From positions 1-64,000 of the forward strand of contig CAJTER010000016.1 of NCBI GenBank assembly GCA_910575405.1: a stretch of DNA of 64,000 nt, given 5' to 3'. The translations under genes were made by a program, and so were the position numbers. The number at the start of each line of letters is the position of its first letter. The stretch's first letter is position 1. This document shows, piece by piece, positions 42,610-52,372 of this stretch. The DNA comes from Clostridia bacterium. GTDB taxonomy: Bacteria; Bacillota; Clostridia; Peptostreptococcales; Anaerovoracaceae. The notes beneath the pieces are model-generated. The model made no database searches. It was not told where the DNA came from and worked only from the letters and a program-made list of their open reading frames with translations.

Positions 42610-44388
42610 TCATTCCCTGCCCGGTAATAGAGCGCTGTCCTGAATCATTTGAATGGTCCGTACCAGATCGTTTTCTGCAAAGATCCCCTTTTTGTTGATC
42701 ATCTCCTGAACATCGGATGGCTCTGAATGCCCCGGCAAAATCGTGTTAAGGCGGCCACCCATAAAGACGATGTATTTCTTGTCCCGCCTTTCCATTTCCT
42801 TCAGAAGCAGTTCCGCAATGCCCAGAGCCTGTCCGTTATGCGTGCTGACTCCAATGCAGGTAATGCCCTCTTCATCTGCAGTATCAAAAATATAAGGGAC
42901 TGATGAGTCTACTCCTGCGTCTACGATTTTAGCTCCGGCATTTTCCAGTATGCTCTTCACATATTGGATGCCGTATACGTGGGCGTCTGTAGAAGCAACC
43001 AGCACCTTTTTTCCCTTCAGAGTATTGGTCAGGCCTGCGCTCTTTACTCTGGCAGCGCTTTCCTCCACCATATTTTTGGTCAGCTTTCCCATGTCCGTAT
43101 AATAATTCACATGAACTTCGCCCGTTTCCTTTGCGCTGGGATGGAAGGTTTCCTCAAACAGGCCTGCGTTAAAGTTTTTGATAAACATCAGCATCTGCAT
43201 GGGATCCTTGATATCTATACCTGCCGAGTCCAGAACCTCCAGCATATTGTGGAAAAATCGGGTTCCTTCCCGTTTCAGTACTTCTGCCATTTCGTCAATT
43301 GCAGTAAAATCAATAACCTCCTCCCACTGCTCGATGTTCTCCTCCAGCCTGGAACATACGCCCAGCATACCTTTGATAGCATCGATGGTAGGAACGTGTA
43401 CCTTTTCTGTAATCGGCACCGGCAAAATAACGGCTCCCGTATTGTATCTGCGTTCTGCCAGAACAGCCATGAGCATTTCCTGAGAAAGCATGCCATAATT
43501 TGCTTCAATATCGTGATCCCAGAATCTCGTGGTGTTTGCCTGGATTTTGGCAACAGGCAGGGGCTGTTTTTCCGTCCAAAGCGCATCATAGAGAGCTTTC
43601 AGCAGAGCTGCCCGAATTCGGATATCGCTGATCAGTCCACCGTAATTAACCTGGTAAATAACGCCGCACAGTTCTGTGCTGACATATTGTTCAAAGAGAG
43701 CGTAGCCTACCCATGCGATGGCATCTTTGCAATAGCTCGGGTAGGTATCGTCCAAATATCCGCTGACGCCAAAGCCTTCGTCCCATTTTGTAGAGAGGAC
43801 GCCCATAACCCGCAGCATATCGCTCACATATTTTACATGGTCATCACAGCCCGGATAATTCCAGAGAAGCTGTGAGAAGCAGCCTACCTGGTAGGAGCCC
43901 GCCTTCAGCGCGTTGATGCCGTTAAACCACGCATTTGGTACGGCCAGTACCTGATCGGACTGAATCACTTCCATACCCTCAATGTTTCCCAGAGCCATAA
44001 AGTCTTCTGGTGTTTCCAGCACATAACTGGTATTTTTAGAGTCATATTGCCGCAGTTCTTTTGGGATTGCGCTCAATGTGCTGGGAATTGCCAGGGTTGA
44101 GTGGTAATTGATCCCAAGCTTTTTGCACCAGCGCTGGAGCTCTTTTATGCCCTCCACTTCCTCTTCAATGGTTGCCAGCCCTACATTGGAAAACCAGGAA
44201 ATTTCCTTTCGCTCTTTATGCGCCTTAAAATATTCCAGGTAATTGTCAAACTGGCTGTCTCTTACAAGGCGGCTCCTTCCAGCTTTGATGGAGGGACCCC
44301 TTTTTCTCCCTTCCTCCAGTATGTCCTGTCCTTTTGGCAAATTTTTCGGAATCAGGCTCTTTATATAATCTTTTGTTGCACCTGTCAT
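42610..44388 (-). CDS. B12-dependent carbon-skeleton mutase-like protein, fused to B12-binding domain
   Basis: This 592-aa protein has a C-terminal cobalamin-binding domain (about 465-592) with the base-off motif ASTDAHVYGIQYV (DxHxxG), VSTHNGQALG and FMGGRLNTILPG. The N-terminal 450 residues are barrel-like, with GSYQVGCFSQLLWNYPG, LPVPITEKVHVPTIDAIKGM and FNAGLFEETFHP. Layout recalls glutamate mutase E and S in one chain, like 2-methyleneglutarate mutase, but which reaction it runs is unknown; it could also be a B12 aminomutase. It would need a reactivase, for which the hydantoinase-like ATPase is a candidate. It has its own sigma-54 promoter, with the activator gene divergent. No genes for B12 synthesis are here. 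Confidence 0.75.
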   Translation of the reverse strand: MTGATKDYIKSLIPKNLPKGQDILEEGRKRGPSIKAGRSRLVRDSQFDNYLEYFKAHKERKEISWFSNVGLATIEEEVEGIKELQRWCKKLGINYHSTLAIPSTLSAIPKELRQYDSKNTSYVLETPEDFMALGNIEGMEVIQSDQVLAVPNAWFNGINALKAGSYQVGCFSQLLWNYPGCDDHVKYVSDMLRVMGVLSTKWDEGFGVSGYLDDTYPSYCKDAIAWVGYALFEQYVSTELCGVIYQVNYGGLISDIRIRAALLKALYDALWTEKQPLPVAKIQANTTRFWDHDIEANYGMLSQEMLMAVLAERRYNTGAVILPVPITEKVHVPTIDAIKGMLGVCSRLEENIEQWEEVIDFTAIDEMAEVLKREGTRFFHNMLEVLDSAGIDIKDPMQMLMFIKNFNAGLFEETFHPSAKETGEVHVNYYTDMGKLTKNMVEESAARVKSAGLTNTLKGKKVLVASTDAHVYGIQYVKSILENAGAKIVDAGVDSSVPYIFDTADEEGITCIGVSTHNGQALGIAELLLKEMERRDKKYIVFMGGRLNTILPGHSEPSDVQEMINKKGIFAENDLVRTIQMIQDSALLPGRE

Positions 44389-44447
44389 ATCTGACCTCCT
44401 TTTATTCTCTCAAATAAGAATCAATTACTGCTATGTATATAATTAAC

Positions 44448-44463
44448 GCAAGCACCATACCAA
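44448..44463 (-). promoter_or_regulatory. Sigma-54 (-24/-12) promoter of the mutase gene
   Basis: The minus strand reads TTGGTATGGTGCTTGC, with GG and GC 12 bases apart, about 60 bases upstream of the mutase start. It shares TTGGTAT with the promoter at 54167. Confidence 0.72.
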
Positions 44464-44641
44464 CCTGCCCCTTCGCCCATTTTTTCCGGCTCGATTTCTT
44501 CAAGAGGCTTTTTTGTTGAAAATTCAGTATTTATTCACATTCTTTTAAAAATTAATCTTCGCGATCTCCACCATTTATTCATTTGTTTCAATTTTATAGT
44601 TTATTTTAGGTTTTTTATGGACACATATGCTCCTAATTCCA

Positions 44642-44670
44642 TTGCATTTTATGTTTCAATAAGGTATACT
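44642..44670 (+). promoter_or_regulatory. Vegetative promoter of the sigma-54 activator gene
   Basis: TTGCAT (44642-44647) and TATACT (44665-44670) are 17 bases apart, 30 bases upstream of the ATG. Confidence 0.6.
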
Positions 44671-44699
44671 GAAAAAAACAATAGAAAGGATTCTTTTTT

Positions 44700-46817
44700 A
44701 TGGAAAATCAGAATACGAATAATCGAAACCTCTTAATCTGTCTAAGCAATCCCACAAACCTCGAACACATCGCATCCTCCATCCGCATGTATTTCGGAAA
44801 CATTTTGAATATTGTTGCCATTCCTCCTTCCAGGCTGTTCGATCTTACCCACGAACCGGCTGCCGCTGTTATCTCACATCTGACCATCGGCACTGTAAAG
44901 GAACGCTTTCCAAAAGCCGTCCTCATCCACCAGCAGCGGGATCTGTCGGGGCAGGCCCTGGAGAAAGTCGTATCTCTGCCTGCAGGCTCCAATGCTCTGA
45001 TTGTCAACAAGCCTCTGGATGCAGCCCATGAAACCATGGATTCCCTGGCAGAGCTGGGCATCAATCATATCAATATGATCGCCTATGCTCCCGGATGTCA
45101 GGTCGATACTTCCCACATTGATACCATCATTTACTCCGGAGTCTTTGAGCACTGTCCCAAGTTAAACTGCCAGTATATCGACATCGGCCTCAGAAAAATA
45201 TCAATTTACACGATTATTGACATTGCCCGTGCCTTTAATCTTCCTTCCGAGCATGTAAAGGATTATTATAACGACATCATCCAGCAGTTCACTTCCTCCT
45301 GCTACCGCATCGATCATGCCCTCAAACAGGTCAATAATCTGAAAAATAATTTTGAAAAAATCTGTGATATCAACAACAACATTACGTTTGTCATCAATGA
45401 AAACAGCGAGATCGTCCTTTTTAACAAAACAGCAAAGAAATATTTTGATACAAAAAACGTGGACAACATTATCGGCCGAAACTATCAGCCTGTTTTCCGC
45501 CGTTATCCGGAGCTGCTGTCTTACATCGAATCCGCCGTCCCTCTCCAGGACACTCTGATTACAATTGGGGATCAAAAACTCCTGATCTCTTCTTTTGATA
45601 TGGATCTGGAGAAGAACAGAAATAAAGCCTTTATTTTGCTGCCCCTGTCCACGCTCCAAAAACGGGAAGGGCTGGTTCGTAAAAAGCTTCAGGCTACAGG
45701 CTTTACTGCCAGACACACCTTTGATGACATTTTGGGCAGCAGCCATTTGATGAATCAATGCAAAGCTCTGGCGAAAATTTACGCAAAAACCGCTTCGCCA
45801 ATTCTCATCACTGGCGAATCTGGCACTGGAAAAGAGCTCTTTGCACAGGCCATTCACAACACTTCCTCAAGAAAGGAATCCAATTTTGTTGCCATCAATT
45901 TTGCCGCCCTTCCCGAAACTCTGGCAGAAAGCGAGCTGTTCGGATATTCGGAGGGCGCTTTTACCGGCGCTTCCAAAAGCGGGAAAGCCGGCATGTTCGA
46001 GCTGGCTCACACTGGAACGATTTTTCTGGACGAAATCGGGGATGCTTCCCTTCCTGTGCAGGCCAAGCTGCTGCGCGTTCTGGAAGAAAAGGAAGTCGTT
46101 CGCGTTGGCGGGGTCGATGTGCTCCCTGTTGATGTACGAATTATCTGCGCAACCAACAAAAATCTGGAAGCTGCTATTCAGGAGGGAACCTTCCGGGAGG
46201 ATCTCTACTATCGAATCAAAGTATTAAACCTGCAGCTAAAGCCTCTGCGGGATCGTCCTGAGGATATTGAAGAAACGCTGAACCATCTGCTGACAGGCTC
46301 TCAGGCCCAGGCTCTGGCGCAGCTCCCCGGTATGCAAGCCTTTTTGGCGCACTACAGCTGGCCCGGAAATGCCAGAGAGCTTCGTACCATTGCCGAATAT
46401 ATCAATATGCTGGCCAATCTGCCCAACCAGCAGGAAGCCATCAGCATGCTGAACCTTTATATTGAAAGCAATTTAAAAAGCACCCTTCCTTCGCCTAATA
46501 CCAAAGCCGTCTCTCCCCATGCCGCCATTTCCCCTCCAAAAGAAACAATGCGTGTGGATACCGGCTATCTCAGCCAGGATCTCCTCATCATCCTACAGGC
46601 CATTTACAGTCTGCAGAATCAGGGAATTATTGCCGGGCGAAATTCCATATGCAAAACACCGGATGCCATGCGCATTCAGCTTACAGAAGCCAAAGTAAAA
46701 AACCGGCTGAAAAAGCTGGAGGCCTTGGGCTATATCACAATTGGAAAGACAAAGCAGGGCGTTCTCCTGACTGACGCGGGGTATCAGATGCTCATGCAGA
46801 ATGTGAAACAGATGTAG
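44700..46817 (+). CDS. Sigma-54-dependent transcriptional activator
   Basis: This 705-aa activator has an N-terminal sensor region (about 1-220, PrpR-like in feel), a PAS-like stretch (about 220-320), a central AAA+ domain with Walker A GESGTGKE and the sigma-54-contacting EGAFTGASKSGKAG, and Walker B-type TIFLDEIGDAS. The C-terminus is not the usual Fis-type helix-turn-helix but a winged-helix-like domain (KVKNRLKKLEALGYITIGKT). GAAAGGA precedes the start. It lies among genes with -24/-12 promoters and most likely controls them. The ligand is unknown; rpoN is not in the window. Confidence 0.88.
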   Translation: MENQNTNNRNLLICLSNPTNLEHIASSIRMYFGNILNIVAIPPSRLFDLTHEPAAAVISHLTIGTVKERFPKAVLIHQQRDLSGQALEKVVSLPAGSNALIVNKPLDAAHETMDSLAELGINHINMIAYAPGCQVDTSHIDTIIYSGVFEHCPKLNCQYIDIGLRKISIYTIIDIARAFNLPSEHVKDYYNDIIQQFTSSCYRIDHALKQVNNLKNNFEKICDINNNITFVINENSEIVLFNKTAKKYFDTKNVDNIIGRNYQPVFRRYPELLSYIESAVPLQDTLITIGDQKLLISSFDMDLEKNRNKAFILLPLSTLQKREGLVRKKLQATGFTARHTFDDILGSSHLMNQCKALAKIYAKTASPILITGESGTGKELFAQAIHNTSSRKESNFVAINFAALPETLAESELFGYSEGAFTGASKSGKAGMFELAHTGTIFLDEIGDASLPVQAKLLRVLEEKEVVRVGGVDVLPVDVRIICATNKNLEAAIQEGTFREDLYYRIKVLNLQLKPLRDRPEDIEETLNHLLTGSQAQALAQLPGMQAFLAHYSWPGNARELRTIAEYINMLANLPNQQEAISMLNLYIESNLKSTLPSPNTKAVSPHAAISPPKETMRVDTGYLSQDLLIILQAIYSLQNQGIIAGRNSICKTPDAMRIQLTEAKVKNRLKKLEALGYITIGKTKQGVLLTDAGYQMLMQNVKQM

Positions 46818-46884
46818 GAGCATCTCCCCGCTCGCTGCAAAGCGTCCTGCACAGACTGACGGGTTCGTGCGGGACGCCTGCTTT

Positions 46885-48216
46885 TTAAAGTCTCCCAAAA
46901 ACCCGATCCAGTCTTTCAAGAGTAACTTCAATATCCTCTCTGGTATGGGCCGTCGTAAAACCGCAGTGATGCGGAAACGGCTTATCCCCGCCATAGTACA
47001 TGTAGAGTTTTTCCTTAAGAGCCTCTTTGACAAATCGTTTATAAAGATCCGGCCGAAAACGTTTTACTGTTTCCGACAGCCGAAAATCCAGCTCCGGATC
47101 CTCATATCCAAAGTAAAACGCAAACTGCGCTCCGTGGCTTCGGATGTGCCCCGGAATGTTGTGCTTTTGAAACAGCTGGTTGATTCCTCCGCAGAGCAGG
47201 GCTTCCTTTTCTTCAATGATATTGTAAAACCCCGGCTCCAGCGCCATCCTGAGACAGGCAGTGGCAGCCATGACAGACATCATGTTTCCGGAGCTGGTTC
47301 CGCTGCACACCACCGGCCCCAGCGGGTTGAATCCATCCATAATCGCTGCCTTCCCGCCGATCAGGGCCAAAGAAAAGCCGTTTGCAATTGCTTTGGCAAA
47401 GGTGGACAGATCCGGTTTGACTCCATAATACCCTTGAGCGCTTCCCGGCCGAAACCGCATTCCTGAAATAACTTCATCAAAAATCAGCACAATTTTCTCC
47501 TGCGTGCAAAGCTCTCTGACCTTTCGCATGTATTCCATTGTGGAAGGGACGCACCCGCAGTCATAATTGACCGGCTCCATGATAATGGCCGCGATCCGAC
47601 CCCTATACTTTTCAAAAACATGTTTCACCGCGTTGATGTTGTTGAATTCGATCAGGCGCACGTGCTCCTCCCCATGCTCCGGAAAGCCGGGAAGTTCCGC
47701 CGTGACTCTTCTCGTCTCGCCGAATTCGTCCAGATCCCTGCCATAGCCGCCGTTATACCAGATCATCTCATGCATACCGTGAAAGTGCCCGTCCATTTTA
47801 ATGATCAGATCCCTGCCCGTGTACGCTCTTGCCAGGCGGATAGCTGCCAGGGTTGCCTCTGTTCCTGAATTGGTAATTCTGATTTTTTCTACAGTGGGAA
47901 CAAGCTTTGTAAACAGCTTTGCAAATTCCACCGTATATTCCGAATCAAAGTTCATGTAAAATCCCTTATCAACGCACTTTCGAATTTCCTCTTTGATCCT
48001 GGGATGATCAAAGCCAAACAAAATGGCCCCCGCTCCGCAGTGATAGTCGATGTATTCCTCGCCATCTGCCGTAAAAATATGGCTTCCCGAAGCGCGTTCA
48101 AGATAAAGAGGCCTTTCCAGCGTCCGGTGGATCCGTCCTCCCGCACTTCCTCCGCCCACCATTCGTTTCCGGGCCTCATGAAAAAGTTCCAAGCTCTTTT
48201 CCATATGTATTTCCAT
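46885..48216 (-). CDS. Class III PLP aminotransferase/aminomutase, copy 2
   Basis: This 443-aa class III enzyme of the same group as copy 1 (GGSAGGRIHRTLERPLYLER, RITNSGTEATLAAIRLARAY, IFDEVISGMRF, PLP lysine in STFAKAIANGFS) is clearly diverged. The start at 48216 is chosen over an upstream frame by its GAGAGGAAAGG; ATG 48204 is an alternative. It lies downstream of the Na+ symporter (117-base gap) and is transcribed with it. The products probably act on an amino acid imported by the symporter. Substrate unknown. Confidence 0.85.
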   Translation of the reverse strand: MEIHMEKSLELFHEARKRMVGGGSAGGRIHRTLERPLYLERASGSHIFTADGEEYIDYHCGAGAILFGFDHPRIKEEIRKCVDKGFYMNFDSEYTVEFAKLFTKLVPTVEKIRITNSGTEATLAAIRLARAYTGRDLIIKMDGHFHGMHEMIWYNGGYGRDLDEFGETRRVTAELPGFPEHGEEHVRLIEFNNINAVKHVFEKYRGRIAAIIMEPVNYDCGCVPSTMEYMRKVRELCTQEKIVLIFDEVISGMRFRPGSAQGYYGVKPDLSTFAKAIANGFSLALIGGKAAIMDGFNPLGPVVCSGTSSGNMMSVMAATACLRMALEPGFYNIIEEKEALLCGGINQLFQKHNIPGHIRSHGAQFAFYFGYEDPELDFRLSETVKRFRPDLYKRFVKEALKEKLYMYYGGDKPFPHHCGFTTAHTREDIEVTLERLDRVFGRL

Positions 48217-48333
48217 CCTTTCCTCTCCGCTTTTCCTGCTGTACGCCAGCAGATGCACGTGGAAAAAGTCCCAGTGCATCTGCAAAAATCTACTGCTATT
48301 TATTAAGCCCTCCTCTTATAGCCAGCTTTGGGC

Positions 48334-49929
48334 TTACATATTCAATCCAATATAATACGGGATAATCCATGTTACGATGGAGAACACAAAGATTCCAACG
48401 CCCAGCCATACAGTAGCCTTAAGCGACCTTCTGGTCTTCTCAATCTCAACCGGATCTTTCTCACCCTCCGGAACAACGAACAGAGCCGCTCTCTGTGCTT
48501 CTTCTTCCGGAGTAACCTTTGTAGCCTTGCTGGCAATGACCATTGCTATAACGTTTGAAAGGGTTCCGATAAAGTACACGTCAAGATAAATCGGGACTGT
48601 GATTCCCTGAGATGTAGTGATAACCTTCATAAGGAAGCTTACTGTGAAGCCTGCGCACATACCGGCAAAAGCTCCGGCCTTTGTAACCTTTTTACTCCAG
48701 ACACTGGCGATGGCCACCGGAAGCATTGCGCAGATTACAACCGTAGCGCCGATCTGCATGATCCACCAGATGTTCGGCGGATTGGTTATGGCAATCACCG
48801 CTACAATGGCTGCCACGATAATCATGGAGATTCTGGAAACCATTACATTTTTCTTTTCATCTTTGATTCTGAAAATATCATTGGAAATGGACGCGCCTAC
48901 CAATGACAGGAACGTTGTTGAGGATGAAATGGCCGCCGCAATGATTCCTGTTACAAGGATGACTCCTATGACGGACGGAAGAACATTTCCTGCTGCCCAG
49001 AGCCATACCTGTGTCGGCTCTGTATCGCCGATATCAAAGGCATGCATAAAGACTGCCCCCAGCTCCACCAGATAGTTAATGGCAAAGCATCCGATAATAA
49101 CCCATACTGCAGAGCGGATAACCGTATGCTCATCCTTTGCCATCATGTTGCGGGAGCACTGCCACGGCCCGCAGATAGCTACACCGGCCCAGCAAACGCC
49201 GTATGCCAGGAAGTAGATTACATTTTCAAGACCTGTATCATACAGGTAACCCAGCTTACCTGACCAGGACAGCAGATAGCTGGTCTCCGGATCAGCGGCA
49301 ATGTCCTCAATAATGTCGTACCAGCCACCGCCTTTAACAGATATAATGATTACTGCAATTACTCCGATAGTGGTGAACAGGCCGAACATGATAGTATCTG
49401 TAATAAGTACGCCCTTTGAACCGGCTGCAATAACCATGATGGTAAAAAGAAGTACAGCCAGAAGAACACATATGTTGTAATCAAGTCCGGTTACATTAGA
49501 CATGAGTGTCGCACCGCCCTGGGTAACGGACAGCAGATAAACAGCCATTGCCACAACGACTGCAATAACGGTCATAATTCCAACTGCATGAGAGCAGAAA
49601 CGTTTTTCAAAGAAAGATGGGATCGTATACACATCAGCTCTTCTTAAAAACCGGCTGAAGAAGACAGCTCCCAGCACATATCCTCCGGCGCTGATTGCCG
49701 CACAGCCTGCAACTGCAACCCAGATGCCGTTGTACGCTTCTCCCGAGTCCCCCAAAAATACACCTGTACTCAGAAGAGATGCTACCATAGAACCTACGAT
49801 AAGGCCTGTAGGCGCGTTTCTTCCCGCAACGAAATAATCATTGGCACTTCTTACAAATTTATTTACGACAAATGCCACGATCAAATATATGATAAAACTG
49901 ATTAGGATCGAAATCATATATATATTCAT
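48334..49929 (-). CDS. Sodium:solute symporter (SSS) family transporter
   Basis: This 531-aa SSS protein has about 13 membrane segments. Features include the N-terminal SANDYFVAGRNAPTGLIVGS (the NIS/PanF-type signature) and SLLSTGVFLGDSGEAYNGIW, then AAISSSTTFLSLVGASISND. The family imports amino acids, pantothenate, organic acids or sugars with Na+. It probably imports the cluster's substrate. It is preceded by a 35-aa small protein on the same transcript. Confidence 0.9.
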   Translation of the reverse strand: MNIYMISILISFIIYLIVAFVVNKFVRSANDYFVAGRNAPTGLIVGSMVASLLSTGVFLGDSGEAYNGIWVAVAGCAAISAGGYVLGAVFFSRFLRRADVYTIPSFFEKRFCSHAVGIMTVIAVVVAMAVYLLSVTQGGATLMSNVTGLDYNICVLLAVLLFTIMVIAAGSKGVLITDTIMFGLFTTIGVIAVIIISVKGGGWYDIIEDIAADPETSYLLSWSGKLGYLYDTGLENVIYFLAYGVCWAGVAICGPWQCSRNMMAKDEHTVIRSAVWVIIGCFAINYLVELGAVFMHAFDIGDTEPTQVWLWAAGNVLPSVIGVILVTGIIAAAISSSTTFLSLVGASISNDIFRIKDEKKNVMVSRISMIIVAAIVAVIAITNPPNIWWIMQIGATVVICAMLPVAIASVWSKKVTKAGAFAGMCAGFTVSFLMKVITTSQGITVPIYLDVYFIGTLSNVIAMVIASKATKVTPEEEAQRAALFVVPEGEKDPVEIEKTRRSLKATVWLGVGIFVFSIVTWIIPYYIGLNM

Positions 49930-49947
49930 ACCAATAACCTCTCTTTT

Positions 49948-50055
49948 CTATTTCTTTTCTTTTGTTGGCGGGTATTCTTTATTGAACTGCCACAATGCCA
50001 ACAATCCGCATACTACTACTGAACCTCCCCAAAATGCTGCCATTAAAATTTCCAT
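49948..50055 (-). CDS. Symporter small accessory protein, 35 aa
   Basis: A 36-codon frame from ATG 50055 (AAGGAG nine bases upstream) encodes MEILMAAFWGGSVVVCGLLA and a short polar end. It is a single-membrane-helix peptide 18 bases upstream of the SSS symporter start. Small membrane proteins of about 35-45 aa are known beside SSS symporters and may be needed for their function; the context fits well. It is too short for usual gene calling. Confidence 0.75.
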   Translation of the reverse strand: MEILMAAFWGGSVVVCGLLALWQFNKEYPPTKEKK

Positions 50056-50175
50056 AAGGCACGTCTCCTTTCACGTTTTCGCTCTTACCTATGCGAAAAA
50101 ACTTTCAATACCTTTGCAATAACAAATTCTGTATCCTTGAAATAGCAATAGACTCGGACCTGTTCTCCTGACCAG

Positions 50176-50843
50176 TTAATGATCCCGAATCATTTTTATG
50201 GTTTTCAGGAGATCCTTATCTGCAAATACGCCTCTCCTATTAATCGTATCGCCAACATCTGACGGCTCCGAATGGCCCGGCAGTATTGTATTTAATACGC
50301 CTCCCAAAAACGGTACAAAGCGGTCTTCTCTTTTTTCCAGTTCAGCCAGAACCTCCATCGCAAGCCCCAGAGCTTGTCCGTTGTGTGTGCTGATACCTAT
50401 TTTTAATAAACATCAGCATCTGCAGTGGATCTTCAATAGTAAGCCCTGCGCCATCAATATTGTCCAGAATATTCTGAAATTTTGCTCGCCCCTGAACCCT
50501 TAAAATTTCCGCCATTTCATCAATGGCTGCAAAGCCCACCATATCGTCCCATTGCTCAATGTTTTCTTCCAGCCTGGAGCAGGCCCCCAGCGCACCTTTA
50601 ATGACCTCTATGGTAGGCACGTGCACCTTTTCGGTGATGGGGACCGGCAGGATCATTGCACCGCTGCATCCTTGCAGTAGCTGGGATATCCCCACCTGAT
50701 AGCTTCCCGCACGCAAGACGCTGATACCTGTCTGCCACGCATTCGGTACTCCCAGTACCTGATCTCCCTGCATGACCTCCCAGGCCGGCCCTGGCGGCTC
50801 CAGCTTTCAGAAAGTCTGCCGGAGCCATTTCCCGGACTTGCAC
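50176..50843 (-). pseudogene. Second B12 mutase gene, decayed by two internal deletions and a frameshift
   Basis: Read from 50843 the fragments match the 42.6 kb mutase but are rearranged. The piece ending near 50775 (APADFLKAG) matches about residue 130, a frameshift follows, then VPNAWQTGISVLRAGSYQVG continues. A deletion of about 130 codons joins SQLL directly to ILPVPITEKVHVPTIEVIKG; later LMFIKN is joined to IGISTHNGQALGLAMEVL, removing about 100 codons including the DxHxxG motif. The last piece ends KDLLKTIKMIRDH at 50176. The N-terminal 120 residues are also gone. It lies between the ALDH and SSS units, so an original operon probably had a mutase here. Confidence 0.85.
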
Positions 50844-50865
50844 TTGCTCGCCTTTTCAGGCAAAC

Positions 50866-52263
50866 CTATTTTACAAAGGCCCCCTTGAGAACATAGGTCT
50901 TGAGTCTGCTGTACTCTTCCGGTGAATATCCGACGCCTTCATTTCCAAGGCCGCTGGCTTTGCATCCGCCGAAAGGCTGTTCATTCATTCTATAGCAGCT
51001 GCATCCGTTTACGATGACTGCAGATGTCTCCAGCTGATCCGCGATGCGGAAAGCTCTTGTCGTATCCCCTGAAAGGACTCCGCCGCTCAGGCCGTAGATG
51101 GACTGGTTGGCAATTTCGATAGCCTCTTCTTCTGTTTTGTAGGTAATGATCGGCCATACCTGCGCGAAGATTTCCATATCCTTTGCTACATCCGCATCCT
51201 TTGGCACATTGTCGATGATAGTCGGCTCGATGAAGGCGCCTTCCCGCTTGCCGCCGCATACGATGGTTCCTCCCTGCTCAACGGTGTGGTTGATCTGAGC
51301 TTCCACCTTTACTGCCGCTTTTTCTGTAACCAGGCAGATGGCTTTTGCATCTGGATCAAACTGGCTTCCCCGCGGAATGGCCAGTACCTTTTCCTTTAGT
51401 TTTTCTACAAATTCATCATGCATACTTTCAGGCACCAGGTATCTCTTGGTTGCACAGCAAATCTGTCCGTTATTGTAAAGTCTTCCCTCCAGGGCTTCCT
51501 GTACTGCTGTATCCATGTCCGCGTCATCACAGATGATGAGAGCATCGTTTCCGCCCAGCTCCATGAAGGTCTTTTTCATGGATTCCGCAGCCAGCTTCAC
51601 CATCTCAACGCCGGTTTCCGTGCTTCCTGTAAGGGCAATTGCCGCAACATCAGGGCTTGTCAGAAGGGCTTCCGTTGATACGGATCGTTCGCAGGCTGTG
51701 AACTGAATCACATCTTTGGGAATTCCCACTTCGTGAGCGATATCCACCAGCATTCTTACGGTCAGCGGATTGGAGGATGGGGCTTTTACGATTACCGTAT
51801 TTCCCATTGCCAGCGCTGGTGTAGCCTTTTGGAAGAACATTTCGATGGGATAGTTAAAGGGGATAATTGCCGCAACTACACCCAGGGCTTCTCTTCTGGA
51901 AAATCCCAGGTCATATTCTCTGCCGCCTGTTGTTCCGGTAAACACATCTCCGTATAAGTGCTTGGCTCTTTCGATGTTTCCTCTGCCGATTTCGCCGCCG
52001 TCAAAGCACTCGCCTTTTGCCGAATTAATTGGCTTTGCCATTTCCGATGCGCAGATCTGCCCGATCTCTTCGTTCTTTTCTTCAATTCTGTCGACCATCT
52101 TATATAAGAGCTTTGCTCTTTCTACAATGGGAGTTCTCTCCCATGCCGGCTGGGCAGCTTTTGCTTTTTTTACTTTTTCCTTCAGCTCTGCAGCTGTGTC
52201 GAGCCGAATGGTTTCCACCAGTTCTCCATTATATGGATTTGTAACATCTAACATCTTACTCAT
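50866..52263 (-). CDS. NAD-dependent aldehyde dehydrogenase
   Basis: This 465-aa ALDH has FMELGGNDALIICDDADMDT (the catalytic Glu region), NNGQICCATKRYLVP (nucleophilic Cys in GQICC) and the PFNYPIEMFFQKATPALAMG NAD site. It likely oxidises a small aldehyde such as succinate-, lactaldehyde- or malonate-semialdehyde-type. The start at 52263 (M3 of the longer frame) fits AGGAAAG; an ATG two codons earlier also works. It lies 109 bases downstream of the ThDP enzyme, so the pair can decarboxylate an oxo acid and oxidise the aldehyde. The stop is 22 bases from the decayed mutase. Confidence 0.88.
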   Translation of the reverse strand: MSKMLDVTNPYNGELVETIRLDTAAELKEKVKKAKAAQPAWERTPIVERAKLLYKMVDRIEEKNEEIGQICASEMAKPINSAKGECFDGGEIGRGNIERAKHLYGDVFTGTTGGREYDLGFSRREALGVVAAIIPFNYPIEMFFQKATPALAMGNTVIVKAPSSNPLTVRMLVDIAHEVGIPKDVIQFTACERSVSTEALLTSPDVAAIALTGSTETGVEMVKLAAESMKKTFMELGGNDALIICDDADMDTAVQEALEGRLYNNGQICCATKRYLVPESMHDEFVEKLKEKVLAIPRGSQFDPDAKAICLVTEKAAVKVEAQINHTVEQGGTIVCGGKREGAFIEPTIIDNVPKDADVAKDMEIFAQVWPIITYKTEEEAIEIANQSIYGLSGGVLSGDTTRAFRIADQLETSAVIVNGCSCYRMNEQPFGGCKASGLGNEGVGYSPEEYSRLKTYVLKGAFVK

Positions 52264-52372
52264 AATCATCTTTCCTTTCTTTGTTCATTTATATTAATAC
52301 AGGTTGTATTAATCACGTTGCAGTATAGCATGCCGCAGCATTCCGCCCTTTTATGCAGCAAACCTGCAGCTA

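Larger units (their letters stand above)
44389..44699. other. Divergent intergenic region between mutase and sigma-54 activator
   Basis: About 310 AT-rich bases contain the sigma-54 promoter of the mutase and a sigma-A-type promoter for the activator. The upstream activator sites should be here, but I could not fix one by eye. Confidence 0.5.

Noticed and set aside
52319-52334. GC...CC spaced motif upstream of the ALDH, possible fourth sigma-54 promoter
   Set aside because: GG and GC are 13 bases apart, not 12; the ALDH is more simply read from the ThDP enzyme promoter.
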